Shown piece by piece: positions 11,447 through 20,355 of a stretch of DNA of 41,759 nucleotides. Position 1 is the stretch's first letter; each line of letters begins with the position of its first letter. The stretch lies in contig JAHEKG010000003.1 of the NCBI GenBank assembly GCA_024638475.1, positions 1 to 41,759 on the forward strand, written 5' to 3'. The translations under genes and the position numbers were made by a program. The DNA is from Rhodospirillales bacterium. Its GTDB lineage: Bacteria; Pseudomonadota; Gammaproteobacteria; Steroidobacterales; JAHEKG01. A model generated the notes under the pieces. The model did no database searches and had not been told where the DNA came from. It worked only from the letters and a program-made list of their open reading frames with translations.

Positions 11447-12963
11447 AACTAGCAGCGCGCCACCAGGCACTCAGTCGGCGTTCGTTCGTCGGCCTGATCG
11501 GGTCGGTCGTCTCGGCCTGCGGAGGCGTGGTACGCACGAACTCGTGGGCCGACCGACCATTCACCGTCGCCGGCGCGAGCCGGGCGATCCGCAGGGGCGA
11601 GCTGAGCGCGGAATCGCTCGCCCAAGAGGTTATCGATCGGGTCACGGGCTATCCCAGTCTGGGCGCGTTCGTGCACTTCGATGCCGAGCGGTTGCTCGCC
11701 CAGGCGCGGGCGGCAGACGCGGCGCTGCGTAGGCGGGATGCTCCAGTCGGTCCGCTGCACGGCGTACCGATTGCCCTCAAGGACAACATCGATACCGCGG
11801 CACTGCCGACCACCGGCGCCACGCCGGCCCTTGCCCAGCATCGACCCACTCAAGACGCCGTCGTCGCCCAACGGTTGTTTTCCGCCGGTGCGTTGTTGGC
11901 CGGAAAAACCAACATGGACGAACTCGCCGGCGGCGGCACGACCAGCAATCCCCTGTTCGGCCGCACGGCCAATCCCTATGCATACGCGCATATTCCGGGC
12001 GGCAGCAGCGGGGGTTCCGGCGCCGCGGTTGCGGCGCGCATCGTCCCGGCGGCATTGGGCACGGATACGGCCGGCTCGGTCAGGATCCCGAGCGCCTATT
12101 GCGGCATCGTGGGTTTTCGGCCTTCGACGGGTCGCGTGCCTGTCACCGGCGTCATCCCCTTTGCCTTGACCCGGGATACGGTGGGTCCCATGGCGACGAC
12201 GGTGGAGGACATCCGGCTGCTGGATGCGGTGTTGGCGGGTGAAGAACCCCCTCAAGCAACGCGCGGTTCACTGCAGGACCTCCGCTTGGGTTTGCCGGCC
12301 GAGCCCTATCACCGCAATCTGTCCCCGTCCGTCGAGCGCATATTCTTCGAAACGGTGAAGTTACTCGAAGGGCACGGCGTCAGCTTCGTGCAACAAGACA
12401 TTCCCCGGCTCACCGAAATGAACGACGCCATGACACTGCTGAAGACCGGCATCGAATTGCACCGCGACATCGGCGCTTACCTTGAGCAGAGTGGGCTGCG
12501 TTTGTCCGTGGCCGACGTGATCGACGCCATCGCCGAGCCCTTCGTGCGCGAGTTCTTTTCGCTCTTCAGAGCACCGAGCGCCGCCATGTGGGCGGAGTAC
12601 GATACGCTCATGCGCGATGTCCTGCCCTCGATGCGGGCGACCTACGCGGACTACCTGCGCGAACACCGCCTCGAAGGTGTTTTCTACCCGACCATTCCCG
12701 TCACGGCAGGCATTCACGTGCCGGGCACCGCCGATGTCATTGTCGACGGCGCGCGGCTCGAGGGCGGTGTCTGGCTGAATATCCAAAACGTGTCGCCCAC
12801 GACGCTGTGGGCCTGCGGCGGGGTCGCACTCCCGGCCGGCCTGTCACGGGATGGCCTGCCGGTATCGGTGTCCATCGATGGCCGGCCGAATGAGGACCAG
12901 CGGCTGCTCGCGGTTGCGCAGGCGGTGGAGGCGGTGCTTCCCAAGTTGCCGCCGCCCGCATAG
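11443..12963 (+). CDS. Amidase-signature hydrolase, probably exported
   Basis: 506 aa; amidase signature GPLHGVPIALKDNIDTA..., GKTNMDELAGGGTTSNPLFGRTANPY, PGGSSGGSGAAVAARIVPAALGTDTAGSVRIPSAYCGIVGFRPS. N-terminal RRSFVGLIGSVVSACGG looks like a Tat/lipoprotein signal. Overlaps the end of the preceding ORF. Confidence 0.9.
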   Translation: MKLAARHQALSRRSFVGLIGSVVSACGGVVRTNSWADRPFTVAGASRAIRRGELSAESLAQEVIDRVTGYPSLGAFVHFDAERLLAQARAADAALRRRDAPVGPLHGVPIALKDNIDTAALPTTGATPALAQHRPTQDAVVAQRLFSAGALLAGKTNMDELAGGGTTSNPLFGRTANPYAYAHIPGGSSGGSGAAVAARIVPAALGTDTAGSVRIPSAYCGIVGFRPSTGRVPVTGVIPFALTRDTVGPMATTVEDIRLLDAVLAGEEPPQATRGSLQDLRLGLPAEPYHRNLSPSVERIFFETVKLLEGHGVSFVQQDIPRLTEMNDAMTLLKTGIELHRDIGAYLEQSGLRLSVADVIDAIAEPFVREFFSLFRAPSAAMWAEYDTLMRDVLPSMRATYADYLREHRLEGVFYPTIPVTAGIHVPGTADVIVDGARLEGGVWLNIQNVSPTTLWACGGVALPAGLSRDGLPVSVSIDGRPNEDQRLLAVAQAVEAVLPKLPPPA

Positions 12964-13000
12964 TGTCAGCCGGTGCCGTCGGTAAAGGTCACGGCCAACG

Positions 13001-13399
13001 TCAATGCTCCGCCAAGGCCCGCAGGACACCCAGCGCCCGCTCCGCGTCGTCCTGCGGGACGAAGACATGGTCGTGGTAAAAGGCCGCGAAGACGTTGGCG
13101 CTGATATTTGCCGCCGCTAATCGTTCGGTGAACTTGGCGGTGAGCCCGACTGCGGTGAGGCTCGAATGCACCTGGAGCGTAATTCTCTTGAATACGCCGT
13201 CGTAGGACAGGCCTGCGGCATCCGCGATGGTCTGGCGAAGCACGAGGGTGAGTCCCTCCGCCTCGTCGAAACTGGCGATGGGTTGCCACTCCGCGTGATC
13301 CCCGTAGCTTGCTTGCCGGCAGACGAACACGCAGGGATCGGGATCGAGCATCGGGCTGGCCGCTTTGAGTAGTTGGTCTAGGTTGTCGACGCCGCCCAC
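13001..13399 (-). CDS. Small ACT-domain protein
   Basis: From GTG 13399, preceded by AGGGAGAA: MGGVDNLDQLLKAASPMLDPDPCVFVC...GLTLVLRQTIADAAGLSYDGVFKRITLQVHSSLTAVGLTAKFTERLAAANISANVFAAFYHDHVFVP. Resembles ACT_7-type stand-alone proteins. Confidence 0.7.
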   Translation of the reverse strand: MGGVDNLDQLLKAASPMLDPDPCVFVCRQASYGDHAEWQPIASFDEAEGLTLVLRQTIADAAGLSYDGVFKRITLQVHSSLTAVGLTAKFTERLAAANISANVFAAFYHDHVFVPQDDAERALGVLRALAEH

Positions 13400-13421
13400 T
13401 TGGACTTCTCCCTGCCGGTTG

Positions 13422-14798
13422 CTAACCGGGTTCGTCCGCGGACCAGGCCAGCGACTCGATATACATCTTCTTGTAATAGCGCATGTTGTAGACGAGAAAG
13501 CCGGTGGCGAATAAGCCGGCCAACACCGCGACACAGGCGACCGAGTAGCGCAGCATTGCGTCGTCCTTGAACACATAGTCCGTGAACAGGGCGATGCCCG
13601 TCGGGCCAATGGTCAACCCGAGCAGATTGATCACAAAGTAGTAGAGCGCGGAAGCCTGTGCGCGCATCTGATTGGGCGTGACGATCATCAAAGCGGAAAT
13701 GCCGGCGGCGGTCGTGCACATCAAGCCCGTGGATGCGGGTATCAACATGACGACGGACAGGGCCGGGGTCGGCGCCAACGGCGTCAGGATGCTGCCGGCG
13801 ATGCCGAGCAGTGCCCCCCACAGGGCCGCCCGCATGTGGGCATCCTGATAGCCCTTTTTCATGAAGGTTTCGGTAAGCCACGAGGCGATGACGACGGCAA
13901 CCGGCGCGGTGGCGAGGGTCACGATGCCGTAGGCCGTACCGATGTCGCGGATGGACCAGTCCCAGGTGCGGATGAACATGGTGGGGATCCAGGCGTAGAA
14001 GCCGTAGGACATGATCCCGACCACGGACATCCCCAGGAAATGGGTGGCGTACATGCGCCAGCGGCTGACGAAAAACCGCACGGCATCCGCGAGGGGGATT
14101 TGATCGCTATCGGTGGTTTCGCTGGCGAGCCGCATCCGCTCCCGTCTAATGGGTTCCTTAACCGTCCACATGAGCACCGCCATCAACAGGCCCGGTAGGC
14201 CGACGACGAGGAATACCGTCTGCCATGCATATAACTCGCCGAACACGGGAACGACAACGGGCGGGGCATCGAAAATAATTGCGACGATCTGGCCGCCGAC
14301 GAGCATTGCCAGACCGACGCCCATGGCGATACCCATGGTGTAGAAAGCCACCGCCCGGGCGCGGGTCTCCTTCGGGAAATAGTCGCTGATCATGGATAGT
14401 GCACTCGGGCTCAAGGCCGCCTCGCCGACCCCGACACCGATCCGGGCCGCGAACAGTTGCCCGTAGCCACGGGCCAGCCCGCAGGCTGCCGTCATCAAGC
14501 ACCAGATCGTGATGCCCGTGGCGATGATCATGCGCCGGCTGTAACGATCGGCGAGGCGGGCAATGGGCAAGCCGAGCAGGGTATAGAAGATGGCGAAGGC
14601 GAGTCCCAGGAGGAGACTCATCTGGGTGTCCGAAATGCCGAGATCGCGCCGGATGGGTTCCACCATCAGCGCCATGATTTGGCGGTCTATGAAGGAGACG
14701 GTGTAGGCGAGGGTCAGGATGACCACCACATACCAGCTATAGGCGGTCCGTGGATAAGGCGCGGCCTTGGGTTCGTCGCTCGTTTGGGCTACCGCCAT
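13422..14798 (-). CDS. MFS transporter
   Basis: 458 aa; VSFIDRQIMALMVEPIRRDLGISDTQMSLLLGLAFAIFYTLLGLPIARLADRYSRRMIIATG is a typical MFS N-terminus, followed by many TM segments. Confidence 0.92.
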   Translation of the reverse strand: MAVAQTSDEPKAAPYPRTAYSWYVVVILTLAYTVSFIDRQIMALMVEPIRRDLGISDTQMSLLLGLAFAIFYTLLGLPIARLADRYSRRMIIATGITIWCLMTAACGLARGYGQLFAARIGVGVGEAALSPSALSMISDYFPKETRARAVAFYTMGIAMGVGLAMLVGGQIVAIIFDAPPVVVPVFGELYAWQTVFLVVGLPGLLMAVLMWTVKEPIRRERMRLASETTDSDQIPLADAVRFFVSRWRMYATHFLGMSVVGIMSYGFYAWIPTMFIRTWDWSIRDIGTAYGIVTLATAPVAVVIASWLTETFMKKGYQDAHMRAALWGALLGIAGSILTPLAPTPALSVVMLIPASTGLMCTTAAGISALMIVTPNQMRAQASALYYFVINLLGLTIGPTGIALFTDYVFKDDAMLRYSVACVAVLAGLFATGFLVYNMRYYKKMYIESLAWSADEPG

Positions 14799-14935
14799 CG
14801 CGCTCCCCTTATTATTTCAGCAAAGAGTAGCACTGATTGGCGGCGGAGACTTTTTCAACGGCCTCCATTTCGCCGGATGGACGTTACCGCCCGGCTCGCG
14901 TAGATTTGAGTTTGGTAGTTGGAAGAGAATCCGAT

Positions 14936-15676
14936 ATGAGCCAACCCATTCCCGGCCGCGGCGCCCTCATGCCGTATTGGCATCCCCCGGTCGGCCAGGC
15001 GCCCTACCCGATGGAGCGCGCCGAGATGATGATCATCGAATGCGAAGCGAATCCCGATGAATTGGCGCGCATTACGCCATCGTTTTGCGATCCCGGGGAG
15101 AGCACGCGGGTTAAGATTTTCCTCGCCAACAACAGCCAGCCGCCTACCTCGCTGCGCTTTTACGAGATCGGAGTTATCCAGGAGGTGGTGTATCAAGGCG
15201 AAACGGTGCAGACCATTCCGTACATCTGGGTGTCCGACGATCTCGCCATGCTCGGCGGACGCGAGTACTTCGGCATGACCAAGCTCATCATGGACGACAG
15301 CGGCCTGCAGATTCACGCCAACCAGGTTTTCGGCCGCCTGTCCCGCGCCGGCGTCACCATGGCGGAGGCTTCCATGGTCCTGGACCGGGAAGCCCAGGCC
15401 GACGAGCTGCCGTTCAAGGGTCTCGCGTCGGTCTACGAACGCCATATTCCCAATCCCAATCCCGCCAAGCCCTCGCTGCGGCAGCTCATTAAGCTGCACG
15501 TGACGGATCGCACCCTCGACGGCCGTTGCTGGCTGGGGCAGGGGTACGTCGAAACCCGCCACCCACTCAATTCAGGCCTCAACCGGCTCGAGCTCATCGC
15601 TACCGAGCGGGCCTGGTATGGCGTGTATTCCTGGAATCTACCCAACGGCGAAATCGTCGACGAGAAAGAAGTTTGA
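14936..15676 (+). CDS. Acetoacetate decarboxylase-family (ADC-like) protein
   Basis: From ATG 14936: MSQPIPGRGALMPYWHPPVGQAPYPMERAEMMIIECEANPDELARITPSF..., TIPYIWVSDDLAMLGGREYFGMTKLIMD. Resembles the ADC-family GRE.x.G.pKkl region. Confidence 0.65.
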   Translation: MSQPIPGRGALMPYWHPPVGQAPYPMERAEMMIIECEANPDELARITPSFCDPGESTRVKIFLANNSQPPTSLRFYEIGVIQEVVYQGETVQTIPYIWVSDDLAMLGGREYFGMTKLIMDDSGLQIHANQVFGRLSRAGVTMAEASMVLDREAQADELPFKGLASVYERHIPNPNPAKPSLRQLIKLHVTDRTLDGRCWLGQGYVETRHPLNSGLNRLELIATERAWYGVYSWNLPNGEIVDEKEV

Positions 15677-15713
15677 GTGGCCCTTTCGGGGCGCCACGGC
15701 TGGAACAGGCGAC

Positions 15714-16442
15714 ATGTCGACTACGTTCGTACTCGTCCACGGCGGTTGGCACGACGGTTCCTGTTGGGAACGGACGATTGCCTATTTGCAGGCGGCGGGC
15801 CATCGCGCGTACGCTCCGACCCTGGCCGGCCATGGCGTCGCGGGCGGCGAAGCGGTTACCCTCGGCAACTGCGTTGCTTCCGTCCTGAACTACATCACCG
15901 AGCGCCGTCTCGATGATTTCGTCCTCGTCGGCCACAGCATAGCCGGCATCGTTATTGCCAAAGTTGCCGAGCAGTGTCCCGAGCGCGTGCGGCGCTTGGT
16001 CTTTCAAAACGCTTATGTGCTGCGCGACGGCGAATCCGTCTACGATTTGCTACCGGCGTCGCTCCAACAAATGCTGGATGGGCTGCATGCAGCCTCTCCC
16101 ACGGCCGAGGTTTCGCTCGACTTCGAAACATTCCGCAACGTTTTCATCAATGATGCGGATGACGAAACTGCAAAATGGGCCTTTTCTCAGCTTTGCCCGG
16201 GAACGATAAATCGCCAGTACGAAAAGGTGGAGATGAAGCGATTCCATACCCTGGATATACCGATAAGCTACATCCACTGTACCGATGATGTGACGATGGC
16301 GTCCGCCGATTGGCGTTGGCACCCGGACATGACGGGCCGTCTGCGAGATCCCCGAGTGATCGAGATACCGGGCAGCCACGAAGTTTGCTTCTCGAATCCG
16401 CGGCGCCTGGCAGAAGCACTGATCGAGGCCTCGAAACGCTAG
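15714..16442 (+). CDS. Alpha/beta hydrolase
   Basis: MSTTFVLVHGGWHDGSCWERTIAYLQAAGHRAYAPTLAGHG, nucleophile elbow LVGHSIAG, C-terminal IPGSHEVCFSNP supplying the catalytic His. Confidence 0.88.
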   Translation: MSTTFVLVHGGWHDGSCWERTIAYLQAAGHRAYAPTLAGHGVAGGEAVTLGNCVASVLNYITERRLDDFVLVGHSIAGIVIAKVAEQCPERVRRLVFQNAYVLRDGESVYDLLPASLQQMLDGLHAASPTAEVSLDFETFRNVFINDADDETAKWAFSQLCPGTINRQYEKVEMKRFHTLDIPISYIHCTDDVTMASADWRWHPDMTGRLRDPRVIEIPGSHEVCFSNPRRLAEALIEASKR

Positions 16443-16497
16443 CGCCTAAGCCCGCGGGGTTCTCCCAACTCGCGTTCGGTTTGTCGCCGGGCCGGGA

Positions 16498-17007
16498 CTA
16501 GGTACCGTTCTTGGGTGCCACGACGAAGGCATTCCGCTCACGGTCTTTAACGACTTTTTCGGCATCGAATACTGTGCCGTTAATCGCGATGTAGACGCCC
16601 GGTGGCGCGACCTGGACGGCGGCGAAGGCCATGCCGAGGTTGAACATGGCGTCGGTTTCCGCAAACCTCGCGGGTGACAAGGCGCCGGTCAAGACGATGG
16701 TCTTGTTCGGGATATCGGCCAGCGCCGAACCCGTCGCCGTCATGGTGTCGGTGCCGTGGGTAATAACGATCTTATTTTCCGCCGCGGCAAGCACGGTTGC
16801 GCGGATTTGATCTCTGTCGGCATCCGTCAGATCCAGACTGTCCTTACGCAGTACCTCAACGATTCGGTAGGGTCTCTTGACGACAGCGTGTTGCAGGAGA
16901 TCGTCGATTACGGAATGGCCGACCTCGAAACGACTCTGCGCGTCGAAATAAATCTTGTCGATGGTACCGCCGGTGGTGAGTACGGCGATTGCGTCCGCTG
17001 GGGTCAT
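16498..17007 (-). CDS. Asparaginase N-terminal-domain protein (single domain)
   Basis: From ATG 17007: MTPADAIAVLTTGGTIDKIYFDAQSRFEVG..., IVITHGTDTMTATGSALADIPNKTIVLTGALSPARFAETDAMFNLG. These are the L-asparaginase motifs (TGGTID, HGTDTM), but the protein is only 169 aa. Confidence 0.82.
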   Translation of the reverse strand: MTPADAIAVLTTGGTIDKIYFDAQSRFEVGHSVIDDLLQHAVVKRPYRIVEVLRKDSLDLTDADRDQIRATVLAAAENKIVITHGTDTMTATGSALADIPNKTIVLTGALSPARFAETDAMFNLGMAFAAVQVAPPGVYIAINGTVFDAEKVVKDRERNAFVVAPKNGT

Positions 17008-17047
17008 GGGGATCAAACCTTCATAATCGGCGCCGCGACGGGCGTGG

Positions 17048-18100
17048 CTAGCTGGATACTTCCGGTTTAGTGGCAGTGACCACCGTCCAGGGGAAACGCC
17101 AGGCGTCATTTTTTTCGATGTCGATCTCCTCACTCTCCTTAAACGGCGTGATTTCGATATCGACGAAGCCCTTCTTCTTCAACAGTGCTGCCAAATCCGT
17201 GCTGGCAAGCGGTTGCATGAAGGGTTCGTTGTTACGGCGGGCGTGGCCATAGTGAATAAACCTGCGAAATCCGTCGGGGATCGAGTAAAAATCCAGGTGT
17301 ACCATTCGACCACCGGGTTCGAGTACCCGCAACGCTTCGTCGAACAATTCCTCTAGCGCTTTCGTCGGCAATTCGTGTAGCACCATCGTCGACGTGACGA
17401 GATCAAAGGAGGCATCGCTGTAATCGGTGCTGCGCGCGTCCATCTGTCGGTAACGGACGTTGTCGAGTTGCCGCTGCTTGGCCAGATGAGCGCCTAGGGT
17501 GACGCAGGGTGCGGAGAGGTCGACACTTTCGACGGACGAATCTGGGAAGCGCTCCGCCAGGGGGCCGGTACTTTTGCCGAAGCCGCCGCCCATGTCCAGA
17601 ATGCGTCTGGGCGGTCCCGCCGCCGCAACAACATCCGTAAAGCGATCGTGGAGGTCTTTATGGGCCTCCCCCAGCATGGGCGTGGTACTGCGGGCACCGC
17701 GCTCGTACACCAGGGCCGCTGTTGCGTCGGACCACAGGCCCCCCGGGTGCTGATGAATATCGACGCCGGTGTAGTAGCCGGGCAGCTCCAGGTCTCGATC
17801 CAATTCGGCGTCACCCGTTAGCGCGGCCAACAGTTCGCCGCGCCGCTCGTCGTGATAAGGCACCAGCCCGTAGCGGCCGGCGTACTTCATCCGCTGCAGG
17901 TGCCGTTCCAACCAGGCGAAGTATTGGTAGAGCGGCGAGTCTTCGAGTATCGCGGCGACGTCCTCGACCGACTGCTCCTTTTGATCCACCGAACTCTTTG
18001 CCAGGAATTCGTCGCGCAAGGCGCGATACAGGGTGGTCGTCCAATACATCTTGGCGGCCAGCAAGAAGCCCTGCGCAGCGCTGAAGGCCCGTTCATCCAC
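17048..18100 (-). CDS. Class I SAM-dependent methyltransferase
   Basis: 350 aa; RRILDMGGGFGKSTGPLAERFPDSSVESVDLSAPCVTLG (motif I), DASFDLVTSTMVLHEL, ALRVLEPGGRMVHLDF. Confidence 0.85.
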   Translation of the reverse strand: MDERAFSAAQGFLLAAKMYWTTTLYRALRDEFLAKSSVDQKEQSVEDVAAILEDSPLYQYFAWLERHLQRMKYAGRYGLVPYHDERRGELLAALTGDAELDRDLELPGYYTGVDIHQHPGGLWSDATAALVYERGARSTTPMLGEAHKDLHDRFTDVVAAAGPPRRILDMGGGFGKSTGPLAERFPDSSVESVDLSAPCVTLGAHLAKQRQLDNVRYRQMDARSTDYSDASFDLVTSTMVLHELPTKALEELFDEALRVLEPGGRMVHLDFYSIPDGFRRFIHYGHARRNNEPFMQPLASTDLAALLKKKGFVDIEITPFKESEEIDIEKNDAWRFPWTVVTATKPEVSS

Positions 18101-18115
18101 GATAACTTCCTCCGC

Positions 18116-18427
18116 CTATTTCTTTTTCAGGCTGAATGGACCCGTCGCCCCTTTGGCTTGCTGTTCACCCAACAGTGGTTTCAGCAACGCCTCGGCGAAC
18201 GCATCCCGATCCGCTTGCGCGGCGGCTAACTCCGCTGCCGTCGGTTCCGCATCGAGTGCGGAAACGTCCAGCGTGCCGGTTTTTGCGAGCTGCCCTTCGA
18301 GTGCACGCACCCGATCGCGCAGCACATAGTGCTCCGTGGCGAGGGCCATCAATACGCCCATGAGCCGATCGACGGCCGGATCTTCAAACAGTTGTTGCTC
18401 CGGACGACCGCTCCGTTGCGTTGTCAC
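18116..18427 (-). CDS. Small protein of unknown function
   Basis: From GTG 18427 preceded by AGGAGGAGC: MTTQRSGRPEQQLFEDPAVDRLMGVLMALATEHYVLRDRVRALEGQL..., 103 aa. Located 15 bp downstream-side of the methyltransferase start, in the same orientation. Confidence 0.55.
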   Translation of the reverse strand: MTTQRSGRPEQQLFEDPAVDRLMGVLMALATEHYVLRDRVRALEGQLAKTGTLDVSALDAEPTAAELAAAQADRDAFAEALLKPLLGEQQAKGATGPFSLKKK

Positions 18428-18441
18428 GATCGCTCCTCCTG

Positions 18442-19530
18442 TTAGTGGGACGCGCCCGCCCCGCCTAACGGTAGCGGGATGGCATCCTCGATCGGGCCGC
18501 CGCCATGGGAAAGGCCGCGGGCGTAGGTCACCTCGAGCCAACTGGCACCCTGTTCGGTTACCGGGCCATCCCCGTAACCCCAGATGCTGCGGGGTGGCTG
18601 ATAAATGAAGAAATCTTCCTTGACGTTCACCGCCGTGCCTGGGCTGTCGGGGTCGTCGAAAATCCACACCGTCATCTCGCCCCAGGTCAAATAACGCATC
18701 CGATTGGCGCGTTCGAAGTAGGTATCGGGCGTGTCTTCAGGCGGCGTCCAGCCGGGCGGGATCTTGACGAGTTGGGCGCGAAAGCCTCCCTGCCAGTCAT
18801 CGCTGAGCCACTTCACGAACCGCCCCGGCACCTCCGTGTCGGGCTCCCATTCGAGATCCCGCGCCGAGTCGACCAGCCAGGGGGCGTTCCACTGTTTCAC
18901 GGCGCGCCAGTCCGGGTCGTACGGCTCGGGTTTCACGGAGCGGTCGATACCGTAGTGTTCGCTGTTCGGGCCGATGGTGACGAAACTGCCGTCGCCTTCT
19001 TCGTAGATCAGCAGGTAATAGGGATTCTGCGGACGCAGCCCGCCCCCTGTTTTCCAGTTCACGCTGTGTATGGAGAAGGGCGGGCGATCCAGCCAACCGC
19101 CCTGAGGCTTCCAGTGCATTTTGCCATTCTTTTGGTAGGGGCTGACGGCTTCGTACAACACCGAGTCGCCCTTCAGCGTAAATCCCCACTCATGCCAATG
19201 ATGGTAGTGGGGTCCGCCGGGATTCATTTTCATGTCCCAGGCGGGAATAAAGATACTGTAGACCAGCGCACCCACCTCGGGCCCCCTGAAGATGGTCTTG
19301 GAGGGCAGGCCGAAACGGGGTTTCGCGTCCACGGCAAATGCATGCACGTTCACGACTTCCAATGGTGACCAACCATCGTCCTCGGCCTCGAGTTGGCCGA
19401 CGATTTGCTGGTCCCACTGTTGTGCCTGGGCGGGGACAACGGCGAGCATGCCGGCGAACAATAGAGCAACCGCGTGCCGCGCTGCCTCACGGCGCCGCCG
19501 GCCAGTGTGTATTGCAACATCGTGGTTCAT
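18442..19530 (-). CDS. Exported cupin-like protein
   Basis: From ATG 19530: MNHDVAIHTGRRRREAARHAVALLFAGMLAVVPAQAQQ (signal-peptide-like). His-rich cupin-like motif NPGGPHYHHWHEWGFTLKGDSVLYEAVSPYQ. Confidence 0.65.
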   Translation of the reverse strand: MNHDVAIHTGRRRREAARHAVALLFAGMLAVVPAQAQQWDQQIVGQLEAEDDGWSPLEVVNVHAFAVDAKPRFGLPSKTIFRGPEVGALVYSIFIPAWDMKMNPGGPHYHHWHEWGFTLKGDSVLYEAVSPYQKNGKMHWKPQGGWLDRPPFSIHSVNWKTGGGLRPQNPYYLLIYEEGDGSFVTIGPNSEHYGIDRSVKPEPYDPDWRAVKQWNAPWLVDSARDLEWEPDTEVPGRFVKWLSDDWQGGFRAQLVKIPPGWTPPEDTPDTYFERANRMRYLTWGEMTVWIFDDPDSPGTAVNVKEDFFIYQPPRSIWGYGDGPVTEQGASWLEVTYARGLSHGGGPIEDAIPLPLGGAGASH

Positions 19531-19666
19531 GGGCTTTTCATACTCCTTTTCGGATGCTGATCCTAGGCCCAGGAATGCCTGAGCCCGGTCCGGCGGCAGT
19601 TCGAATTGCGCTGGTGGAACCGGCAGCCTATTCTGAGACCATAGCAAGCATCAAAAAAGGATGCCC

Positions 19667-20329
19667 ATGATTTATCCGTGGTTGCTCGCGGCGCATATCG
19701 TCGGTTTGGGCTATTGGTTGGGGTCCGAGCTGGTCATCAATTCGACCTACCGTTATGTGTGCTACCACGCGGAGATGCCGCTGGCTGATCGGACACGGTT
19801 GATGGCGCACGTTATGAACGTTGACCAGCATGTGCGCTATGCATTGGTGTTGCAGGCGAGCGTCGGTACCGTGCTGGCAGCGGAACTGGGGTACATCCCC
19901 GGCGGCCGCCCCCTGGTCATCGTGGTCGCCCTGATCGGCGTACTCTGGTTCGTTTTCGTCGAACTCGTGCATCGGCTTCGCCACCAGCCGGTGGGCAAGC
20001 GATTGGCCGCCATCGATCGCGGCTCGCGCTATGTGTTGATGGCCGCACTCATCCTAATTGCGCTCGGATTGCTCGGTGGGGCGTGGCCGACACCCGACTG
20101 GCTGCGCTGGAAACTCGCCTGTTTCGCGGGCGTCATTGCCTGCGGAGTGGGCATTCGCCTGGCGCTGCTTGGCCATTTCAGCACCTGGGCCATTATGGAG
20201 CGCGACGGGCCCACGGACGAAACCAATGCGATCATTCGTCAAACCTATGTCCGCGCTACCGCCATTCTGGTGTTGTTGTGGGTGTTTATCGCGGCGATCG
20301 CCGTACTCAGCGTGGCCAAGCCGGGTTGA
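19667..20329 (+). CDS. Polytopic integral membrane protein (about 220 aa)
   Basis: MIYPWLLAAHIVGLGYWLGSELVINSTYR... with several hydrophobic helices. ATG 19667 is preceded by AAAAAAGGA. The alternative ATG at 19661 is also possible. Confidence 0.65.
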   Translation: MIYPWLLAAHIVGLGYWLGSELVINSTYRYVCYHAEMPLADRTRLMAHVMNVDQHVRYALVLQASVGTVLAAELGYIPGGRPLVIVVALIGVLWFVFVELVHRLRHQPVGKRLAAIDRGSRYVLMAALILIALGLLGGAWPTPDWLRWKLACFAGVIACGVGIRLALLGHFSTWAIMERDGPTDETNAIIRQTYVRATAILVLLWVFIAAIAVLSVAKPG

Positions 20330-20355
20330 GTTGCCTCATTGATCGGGAGAGTAGG

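Noticed and set aside
11449-12255. 268-aa minus-strand ORF antisense to the amidase
   Set aside because: Arg-rich low-complexity translation lacking domain motifs; shadow ORF of the amidase.
14855-15562. 235-aa minus-strand ORF antisense to the ADC-like gene
   Set aside because: No motifs and fully overlaps a better supported plus-strand gene.
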